DNA of 64,000 nt from contig CAMGYJ010000003.1 of NCBI GenBank assembly GCA_946122785.1, forward strand, positions 31,141,811 through 31,205,810, read 5' to 3'. The position numbers were made by a program, and so were the translations under genes. The DNA is from Linum tenue (lineage: Eukaryota; Streptophyta; Magnoliopsida; Malpighiales; Linaceae). The notes beneath the pieces were generated by a model. It was not told the origin of the DNA. It saw only the letters and a program-made list of their open reading frames with translations, and ran no database searches. How positions within the stretch are numbered: position 1 is the stretch's first letter; each line of letters begins with the position of its first letter. Shown piece by piece: positions 56,596 through 64,000 of this stretch.

Positions 56596-57609
56596 GAAGC
56601 ATAAAATCCATCATCTAATGGGTTCACACTTTATGGCCAACAATTCGTCTAAAAAGATAAGAACACATAAATTATTAAATACTAATTCAATAGTAACTAA
56701 TATGTATCTTAAAAAAAGTTGGGGTTGTTAAGAATTGACATTAAGGATAGTTTATGGGTACTATAATTGTCAAACTCTAAATGTTCTAAACATTTTTCTA
56801 TAGATTTTTTATTAAACAAAGCACTTCATGGCTCAAACATACAATCACGTATTGTGAAAATTGAAAATTCTAAAAAAAGATCATGCTTTCAGAAAAATAA
56901 AATATTTGAAATTTAAAATAAATATATAGCTCGATAATAGAGTTTAGTATTGCATTTGGTATATAAATCCAAAACCTGTGAGATTTGTTTAACTCTCGCA
57001 TTGAAAATTCATAAAAATGTATATTAAAATTGTGAATCAATGGGCAACGAATTTTTGCCAAATTTATTGGCACCATGTATTTAGAAAACTTCACATCAAC
57101 AAATGATATTTGATAAATCTTACATACCAAGTGCTTGATCTATATATACTCGCATATGTCATTATTCCAATTTTACTAGTATTTATATTTTTTTGCATCT
57201 TCAGTTCATCTAACTTTAAAAAAAATATCACTAAAATTTTTATTTAAGAGACTATTGTTATTAATCTAATTGTTCATAAAAAAATTTAATTGATATTTTT
57301 TTTGGACAGGGAAAGAAGAAAACTGGGATTGAAAGGAGAAAGAAGTTGGTAATTGACATATAAAAAGTAAAAATAATTATAATCTTTTCATATTTAAAAT
57401 CTTAATATTTGTGGGTAATGTAACCATTTTTTATAGAGAGAATATAGTCATCTTTACTACTTTAATATGAAAAATCCCTTTCAGAAGAAACATAAATAAC
57501 GTTAAATGTATCATTAGAAACATGAACGATAAGGTAGAGAGCTTCCACTACAGCTCCAAATCGACTTGTCACACCACCTGAAATGGATGAAGTTTCCAAC
57601 TATATTTCT
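56596..57609. other. AT-rich intergenic DNA, nothing recognised
   Basis: Very AT-rich sequence with only trivial frames and no repeat boundary I can fix. Confidence 0.45.
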
Positions 57610-58669
57610 TTTTCAAGAAATTAATGTTTAAGTGAACTTCATTGTTTTAAAAAAAATTGTTTTTTTTAAATACATAATTTTGAGGGTCGTTTGGATGAGA
57701 AATTCTAATAGTTCTTTTTGACCTAATTGTTTCGTTTTGAGAAAATCTGGTCAAATTGATCCATTTGGAACACAAATTTAGATGAAGCAATTCTTCTTGG
57801 AGAACTTCAAATTCACTCATTTTGAGTCAATCACAATTGTCTGGGGTGGGGGCAGACAATTCAAATTGGCTCATTTTCAATGACTCATTTTGTAAAATTA
57901 GACAATTGGCCCAAGTGAATTCCAGATTTTGAACTTCCCTTTATGAAATGAAAAATGTCGGGTAAATGACACATTTGGTCACTGAGATTACTAAATCGTG
58001 TCATATTTGGTCACTAGAAAAATTTAATATCAATTTTGGTCACTCGAATTACTGACAAAGGTCACATTTGGTCACTCTTCTGTAGCCTCTGTCCAACTAC
58101 GGTCACTCGAATTATTGAAAAATGTCACATTTAGTCACTCGGATTACTGAAACATGTCACATTTAGTCACTCTCCCAAAAGTTTCCGTCCAACTACATTA
58201 ATGGAGTTGGACGGAAACTGACGGGAGAGTGACTAAATTTGACCAGTTTCGGTAATTCGAGGACCAAAATTGATATTAATTTTTTCTAGTGACTATACAT
58301 GACACACTTTAGTAATCTCAGTGACCAAATGTGTCAATTACCCAAAAAATGTCTTTACTTAGATTTAGAACGAAAACTCCATTTTGAAAGACTATATATT
58401 ATGAAATACAGTAAGTCAATAATTATTAAGGCCAATCTCTCTGATTTGGGTTAGTGGGGTTCAGCTCAATTGAGTTGCAAGTCAATTGGGTTACGAGTTA
58501 AATAAGATTGCGGGTCAATCGAGTTCGGATTAACCGAGTTTCGAATTAATCGGGTTGCATAATAATCAAGTTACGGACCAATCAGATTACAGGTCAAATG
58601 TATTACAAATTATTGACTTTTACTCAATTTGGGTTGTGATCGTGTCAGTCGGATCCGACTTTGTTTTGA
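57610..58669. mobile_element. Decayed right half of a hAT element
   Basis: It follows the right part of the element at 47021-49535 (from about 49168) in order: the GTTCAAGTGACCTTCAT-like block, the AAATTCCCTATACGAAATGAAAA block, the TTTAGAATGAAAAACTTTATTTTGAAA block, GGGTTRCGGGTCAATCGG repeats, and TTTTGACTCCTA at its end. The left half was not found. A Mutator-like MITE interrupts it at 57960-58344. Confidence 0.6.
57960..58344. mobile_element. Mutator-like MITE, near-complete fold-back
   Basis: Inverted repeats of about 85 bp or more start GGGTAAATGACACATTTGG and end in the inverse of GGGTAATTGACACATTTGG. A 9-bp duplication AAAAATGTC flanks it (57951-57959 and 58345-58353), the size typical of Mutator-like elements. 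The interior repeats TTTGGTCACTC-like units. No ORF. The right boundary is uncertain by one base in an A run. Confidence 0.75.
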
Positions 58670-59176
58670 CTCCTATGTAGGGGTGGAAATCGGTACGGTA
58701 TCGATACTGAAATCCCGAATACCGAATTACACCCTAAAATCAATCACAATCTCAATCCCTAAATAATTTCGGTATCCCAATCGGTATCTCGGTATCCCAA
58801 TCGGTATTATCGAATACATAATTAATTACCTTTGCAATTAATAATTAAATATATTAATTATATTTTATTGTTTAATTTAGGGCAAAGAGACTAAGCAAAT
58901 AGTCTTGAGTTGCCTAGAGCTAACATCTCAAGTTCTTGTAATTTGTAATCTTTAATTTCACGAATTTGAGGTTGAGAGAGGACTAATACTAGTGTGAAAT
59001 AGTGATGTAATGATCTATGTATAATTAAATGACACTTTTGGTGGTTGATGATCGCGTAATAGTGAATGAGCAAGTCTAGTTGAGAGGGTAAAATATGCAC
59101 TAGCTTATATTTCTGTATTGATCGGTATTTCGGTATATACCGATGCCAATCTCATAATCTCTAATACCGAATAATA

Positions 59177-62100
59177 GAACTTGTTGAATGGATGAAAAAG
59201 GGTACTTCTAACTCGGCTAGGAAAATAAAAGAACTTCGTCTAGAAATTGATACAGCCAGAAATGCCCCTTCTGTTGACTGGGAGGTGATTAAAGGGCTTG
59301 AAAAAGCGTTATCATCTTCTTATCTTCAAGAAGAGATTTATTGGAAACAAAAATCTAGAGTTAAGTACCTCCAGGAAGGGGAGTCTAATACTCATTTTTT
59401 TCATACAATTACAAACCAGAAGAGAAGGATGAGCACAATTCTTTCCCTCAAGGATGATAATGGCTTAGTTCATTTGGAGGAAGGAGCTAAAGCCAATGTG
59501 GCAATTACATACTTTATGGGACTCTTTCTATCTAATCAACCTTTAGTCCATGATTTCATATTGAGCTTGGGTCTCCAGAAGAAAGTGAATGATTATATTA
59601 ATTCTTGCCTTTCTGCAACAGTTACAAGAAAAGAGATAAAAGATGCTACTTTCTCGATCGGCTCTTATCAATCCCCTGGGATAGATGGGTTTACTGGTAT
59701 TTTCTTTCAAGCCTTTTGGGATGTGGTTGGGGAATCCCTATGTGAGGCTGCCCTCTCCTTCTTTCATACGGGGAGATTGTTGAATAACTTTAATCATACG
59801 TTGATCACGCTTATACCCAAGACTCCAAATGCCGAAACCATGAAACAAATGAGACCTATAGGACTCTGCCAAGTATTCTACAAGATCATTGCTAAAATTC
59901 TAGCAGATAGGCTGAGTTGTTTCCTTCCTCTCATTGTGGGCCCTAACCAAAACGGCTTTGTGAAAGATAGATCTATCACAGACAATATCTTAATCGGACA
60001 AGAGGTGATGCAATTTCTCAAAACTAAAACACAAGGCAAGGAAAAATGGATGGCTTTAAAGCTAGACATGGAAAAGGCTTATGACAGAGTTGAATGGCCT
60101 CTCTTGTTTGAGTTACTTAAAGGCCTAGGATTTGGAGATAAATGGCTCAAATGGCTAAGATCATGTGTGACAACTGTATCATTCTCTCTTGTCCTAAACG
60201 GGTCTATCCATGGTTACTTCCATCCTCAAAGAGGCTTACGCCAAGGGGACCCTCTCTCCCCCCTCTTATTCGCTCTATACACAGAAGCTTTCTCATCCCT
60301 TATAGAGAATTCTATTAGAAACTCTAGCCTTCACGGATTACGTATTCACAGAGAGGCTCCATTGATCTCCCACTTATTCTTTGCGGATGATTCCTACCTA
60401 TTCCTCCGTGCCTCCTCTACTGAGTGTGCTCGTCTAATAGAAATACTTCATGAATATGAAGCGGTGAGTGGGCAACGAGTTAATCTCCAGAAATCAGCTG
60501 TTACATTTAGTGCAAATGTCTTAGACTCGGAAGCTACTCGCCTAGCTGGTTTACTTGGTGTGTCATCAATTGGAGTACATGATAGATACCTTGGACTTCC
60601 ATCTCAGGTTCATAGATCTAAAATCCAAACTTTTCGGTATATTGAGGACTCTTTAGCAACCAGAATTCGCCATTGGAAATCAAAAAACATGTCTTTGGAT
60701 GCCAAAGAAGTAGTCATTAAAGCAGTTGGGACAGCAACTCCTATCTTTGCGATGTCCTGCTTTAGACTCACTTCTGACTTGTGTAGAAGGATGAATGGGC
60801 AACTCTCTACTTTTTGGTGGGCAGGCCAAGACAAAGAAAAAGGTATACATTGGTTATCATGGTCTGAATGTTGTTTCAGCAAATTTGAAGGAGGACTGGA
60901 TTTTAGAGACTTTGATAGGTTCAATGTAGCAATGCTAGCCAAGCAAGCTTGGAGACTTATCTGCGAACCGGATAGTATTCTCGCCAGAATGTATAAGGCA
61001 AGATACCATTCCACCGACCATTTCCTCCTAGCCTGTCAGGGGGCTCGCCCCTCTTGGGCTTGGCAAGGTATTTTGCAGGGTAGAGATCTGTTGAGTAAAG
61101 GTCTTCGTTGGCAAGTAGGATCAGGATCTAAGATAAACATCTTACTCGACCTTTGGCTCCCAACCGGCCCTCCATCTAGCCCTGTGTTGTTAATTGGCGC
61201 CTCACTAGATCATTGTATGGTCTCATTCCTTTTGGATTCAAATGCTATGGGGTGGAAACTAGACTTGCTTAAAACCTTATTTCATCCTGACACGATCGAA
61301 AAAATCTTATCCATCCCCCTCCCATCTTCCCCCCAAGAAGATAAATTGATTAGGCACTATGACAAGTCTGGTCATTATACAGTTAAATCGGGGTACCACC
61401 TTCTTTCGTCTAGTTTAACTTCACCCAGGAACTCCCTTCCAGAATTTTTGAGCACCAAGTTCTGGCAATTCATGTGGAATATTCCAATACCTCCTAAACT
61501 CAAATTCTTTCTTTGGAGATTGGTGCGTGGATTTTTACCAGTTAAAGGAACCCTCCATTATAAGAAAATTATTTCATCCAGTATTTGTCCCGTTTGCTGC
61601 GAGGTAAATGAAGACTTCAAGCACTGCTTTTTCGACTGTAGAATTACCAGAGAACTGTGGACATTATCTGACCTTGACCATATAAGAGATATGATGAGGG
61701 CAAGTCCGATGGATCTTGCGTGGAGCAACCTCTTTTTCACGCCCCATATCTCCAAGAATGATGTAGCTTTCATTGTCTTCTTATTTTGGAGAATATGGAA
61801 AGGCCGATGCAAGGCTACTTATGGATACGTTTTATACAAGTCACATGTTCTATACAGGCAACTATTAGCGCAGGTGGAGGAATGGAGAACGGCAGAGGCA
61901 CAGAAGGTTCAGAGATCCGAAGAAGCCCGAAGGTCAATATCCCACTCTTCCACAGGCCATGGCCCTCATTCAAGAAGAACGGATGTTTCCTTCCCTAGTG
62001 AAGGTATCCTAGTTCGTTTTGACGGAGCAACAAAAAATCCTGAAGGTTGCTCAACTGGCTTCGTCGGCTTTTCAGGTGATGGAATAATCATATTTGCAAT

Positions 62101-62480
62101 TGGTAAATTCTATCAGGGCATCACAGATGCCTATATATCAGAATTACTTGCTATTCGTGATGCTATGAAATGGTGTCTCACCCACAACTTCTTGACTGTT
62201 GCTTTTTGTGGGGACTCTCTACTGGTCATCAAGGATGTGGCTTCAAAGAAGGCTTCGCACTCAAGAGCGGGAGCAATTCTAGAGGAAGTGCACTCTCTTT
62301 TTCCCTCCTCCCTATCAGTCTCGTGTCTTTTTGCTCCTCGGAGCTTCAACAGAGCTGCCCACCTCGTGGCAAAACAGGCTCTTTTATAGGGAGTCCGGTT
62401 GCATACGGACTACCGTTCTTTTTTGGTGTCTTTCTTATAATTGTGTTGTCCCCCTGGGGGCTTATCTTGGATAAAAAAAA
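59177..62480 (+). mobile_element. 5'-truncated L1-type LINE insertion
   Basis: The 13-bp duplication ATACCGAATAATA is perfect on both sides (59164-59176 and 62481-62493), and the insert ends in an A run (62473-62480), the mark of target-primed integration. Coding sequence starts at its first base (ELVEWM before the first ATG), so the 5' part with ORF1 and the endonuclease was never copied. The uninterrupted ORF and perfect duplication point to a recent insertion. Confidence 0.9.
59192..62389 (+). CDS. LINE reverse transcriptase-RNase H ORF2, truncated at the N-terminus
   Basis: An open frame of 1065 codons from the first ATG in the insertion. A linker with KQKSRVKYLQEGESNTHFFH precedes the reverse transcriptase, which has SPGIDGFTGIFFQAFWDVVG, KMRPIGL-type motif QMRPIGLCQVFYKIIAK, KLDMEKAYDRVEW, RGLRQGDPLSPLLFALYTEA and the catalytic FADD at 397-400. 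A zinc-binding region (CPVCCEVNEDFKHCFFDC, from Cys799) follows. The C-terminal RNase H-like domain has acidic residues at 944 (RFDGATKN), 984 (ELLAIRDA) and 1008 (FCGDSLLVI). The apurinic endonuclease and ORF1 are absent, so it is not autonomous, but RT and RNase H motifs look intact. It is a longer relative of the fragment at 12178-12927. There is no promoter of its own. Confidence 0.88.
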   Translation: MKKGTSNSARKIKELRLEIDTARNAPSVDWEVIKGLEKALSSSYLQEEIYWKQKSRVKYLQEGESNTHFFHTITNQKRRMSTILSLKDDNGLVHLEEGAKANVAITYFMGLFLSNQPLVHDFILSLGLQKKVNDYINSCLSATVTRKEIKDATFSIGSYQSPGIDGFTGIFFQAFWDVVGESLCEAALSFFHTGRLLNNFNHTLITLIPKTPNAETMKQMRPIGLCQVFYKIIAKILADRLSCFLPLIVGPNQNGFVKDRSITDNILIGQEVMQFLKTKTQGKEKWMALKLDMEKAYDRVEWPLLFELLKGLGFGDKWLKWLRSCVTTVSFSLVLNGSIHGYFHPQRGLRQGDPLSPLLFALYTEAFSSLIENSIRNSSLHGLRIHREAPLISHLFFADDSYLFLRASSTECARLIEILHEYEAVSGQRVNLQKSAVTFSANVLDSEATRLAGLLGVSSIGVHDRYLGLPSQVHRSKIQTFRYIEDSLATRIRHWKSKNMSLDAKEVVIKAVGTATPIFAMSCFRLTSDLCRRMNGQLSTFWWAGQDKEKGIHWLSWSECCFSKFEGGLDFRDFDRFNVAMLAKQAWRLICEPDSILARMYKARYHSTDHFLLACQGARPSWAWQGILQGRDLLSKGLRWQVGSGSKINILLDLWLPTGPPSSPVLLIGASLDHCMVSFLLDSNAMGWKLDLLKTLFHPDTIEKILSIPLPSSPQEDKLIRHYDKSGHYTVKSGYHLLSSSLTSPRNSLPEFLSTKFWQFMWNIPIPPKLKFFLWRLVRGFLPVKGTLHYKKIISSSICPVCCEVNEDFKHCFFDCRITRELWTLSDLDHIRDMMRASPMDLAWSNLFFTPHISKNDVAFIVFLFWRIWKGRCKATYGYVLYKSHVLYRQLLAQVEEWRTAEAQKVQRSEEARRSISHSSTGHGPHSRRTDVSFPSEGILVRFDGATKNPEGCSTGFVGFSGDGIIIFAIGKFYQGITDAYISELLAIRDAMKWCLTHNFLTVAFCGDSLLVIKDVASKKASHSRAGAILEEVHSLFPSSLSVSCLFAPRSFNRAAHLVAKQALL

Positions 62481-62723
62481 ATACCGAATAATAATTGAAA
62501 TTCAATCTCAATCCCACAAAATAATATGTGTATTCGATAATACCAAATATAGACAAATTCAATACGATATTCGGTATATCCCAAATACCGATACCAAACT
62601 TCGAGTCCTACTTCTATGGGATAACTTATACAATTGACGCAATCTGATCTCCCCCGTCTACTCCCGCCGAAAAATTTGTCAAATTAGGGTTCAGGGTTGG
62701 CCAAAAATTGGAAGTCCGTGATC

Positions 62724-64000
62724 ATGGAGGGGTGGGATCCGAATACGAAATCGACTCTAACACAGATCCCGCTGCTAACAACGAAAGCTGGACCAAGAGA
62801 CGGAGCGGCATGGACGCAGAGGCTGAAGGAGGAATACAAGTCTCTGATCGCCTACACCCAGATGAACAAGTCCAAAGACAACGATTGGTTCCGAATTTCC
62901 GCCGCCAATCCCGAGGGGACACGGTGGACTGGCAAGTGCTGGTATGTTCATAACCTTCTCAAGTACGAATTCGATCTTCAGTTCGATATCCCGGTTACTT
63001 ACCCCTCCACTGCCCCCGAGCTCGAGCTTCCGCAGCTTGATGGCAAGACCCAGAAGGTGAAAGCTCTGTTCTTTTGGATTTAGGTTGATTTTTGCCCCTT
63101 CATTTGTGGTGGGTAATCGGTCTCTCTTATTAGTGGGTGGATTGGTGTTCTGCAGATGTATCGAGGAGGGAAGATTTGTCTGACTATTCATTTCAAGCCA
63201 CTGTGGGCGAAGAATAGGTATGCTGCTATGGCTTCTGGTTTCGTAATGTTGAATGGAGGAGTCAATACAATAGCTCTTGTTCTTCTGGAGTTTGATCAAT
63301 TCCAATTTTCAGAATTATGAGTTGCTTTTATATGGAAATGGAAATGCAGTCAGAATATAGAATAGTGGAAACATAGAAGTAAAGGCTAGGAGCTATTAGT
63401 ATTGAATTAATGGTCGCAATGCTAGCTCTTCCGGGTTGGATCAACAGAATAGGCTGGCTTGCAGTGGCTTCCTTCACTATGAATTGGACTTTTCTTTACC
63501 AGGGACTTGATTGATTCTATTGCATCTGATTGTTAGTATGCCAATTACTGATTTGTTATATATGTGATGTTTTGGATTGTAAGGAATCAACTTTTTTATC
63601 ACGCGGTGACGATCTGAATGACACAATATCTGGATGTGATTTGATTTGAAATGCCACCTTACCTGAGCAAAAGAAGATAAATACTCTGAATATACAGAGA
63701 TCAATGCTATGAATTCCATATAAAAGCTTAGTCTATAGTTTGAGTCCACTAGTTCTCATAGGATCGAATGCCTTTTAGTCGGTTCTGTTTAGCAATCTGC
63801 AGATTTAACATTCTCCTGATATTTGTAGTATGTAAGATAGGAAGCCTGAGAACCAGATTTTAGAGATCGGTTCACTGCATTAACAGCAAACAAAATCTTT
63901 GTGCCTTTTTGTCAACTTATTTCAGTCCCCGATTTGGCATTGCACATGCACTGTGCTTGGGACTTGCTCCATGGCTGGCAGCTGAAGTTCCCATTCTGGT
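62724..64000 (+). CDS. UFC1: UFM1-conjugating enzyme (E2) UFC1, 3' end beyond window
   Basis: The E2 of the UFM1 ubiquitin-like pathway, accepting UFM1 from UBA5 and passing it to the UFL1 ligase. Exons read 62724-63056, 63156-63217 and 63926 to the window edge. They join in frame with GT-AG introns and give [20 protein letters not shown] at the start, then [76 protein letters not shown] and [20 protein letters not shown]. The catalytic cysteine is that of GGKIC in exon 2 (Cys116-equivalent of human UFC1). The third exon is cut at 64000; about 20 residues should be missing. The frame is open upstream to 62697 but has no earlier ATG, so 62724 is the start. Its promoter side is occupied by a MITE-plus-LINE insertion. 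Confidence 0.93.

Larger units (their letters stand above)
58678..62610. mobile_element. hAT MITE carrying a LINE, next to UFC1
   Basis: Flanks CTCCTATG (58670-58677) and CTTCTATG (62611-62618) match at seven of eight positions. The left end TAGGGGTGGAAATCGG and the inverse of the right end, TAGGACTCGAAGTTTGG, are imperfect inverted repeats with CGGTATCGATACC-type sub-terminal repeats on both sides. Without the LINE and its duplication the element is about 616 bp. It ends 106 bp before the UFC1 start codon. Confidence 0.7.

Overview
The window is nuclear DNA of a flowering plant, most likely a eudicot. It holds intron-split genes with GT-AG junctions and plant-specific products, set in a deep layer of transposable elements. 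I cannot name the species. Four host genes can be built exon by exon, all on the + strand: a SUT4-type sucrose transporter (21063-26506), a chloroplast soluble inorganic pyrophosphatase of the PPA6 type (37267-39495), a GT43 xylosyltransferase of the IRX9H type (50602-52683), and the 5' part of the UFM1-conjugating enzyme UFC1 (62724 to the window edge). They look like unrelated single-copy genes, not a cluster.

Layout. 1-12177 is an Athila-lineage Ty3/gypsy array: the 3' end of one copy, a shared LTR, a gag-protease ORF whose RT, RNase H and most of integrase are deleted, an env-position Athila ORF with one amber codon, and a second LTR. It abuts the 3' end of a LINE (12178-12969). 13106-19683 is a stack of hAT elements with a long-TIR element and a solo LTR nested in them. 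20.8-26.6 kb is SUT4. 28-35.4 kb is a retroelement graveyard with a PIF-like and a hAT MITE. 35465-36873 is three hAT elements one inside another. After PPA6 come Tat-like and Athila remnants (40.0-42.3 kb), then a minus-strand LINE remnant split by two hAT elements (43.3-49.8 kb), one of which keeps part of a transposase gene. IRX9H follows, then AT-rich DNA, a hAT MITE, a hAT remnant with a Mutator-like MITE in it, and a hAT MITE carrying a LINE with an uninterrupted RT-RNase H ORF that ends about 110 bp before the UFC1 start codon.

Most unusual signals. (1) In the Athila element, three copies of a roughly 48-nt two-helix hairpin, plus a fourth unrelated hairpin, flank the env-position ORF. 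The copies differ by paired changes that keep base pairing, which suggests selection on RNA structure. (2) Nine copies of a nested dyad module, each with four AATTACGG half-sites, lie in the LTRs and in the spacer between the two ORFs. (3) Eleven hAT-superfamily insertions can be delimited, nine with perfect 8-bp target duplications, up to three deep, and most of the smaller ones share a degenerate terminal motif. All of this was read by eye. Family assignments rest on recognised motifs, and no database search was run.
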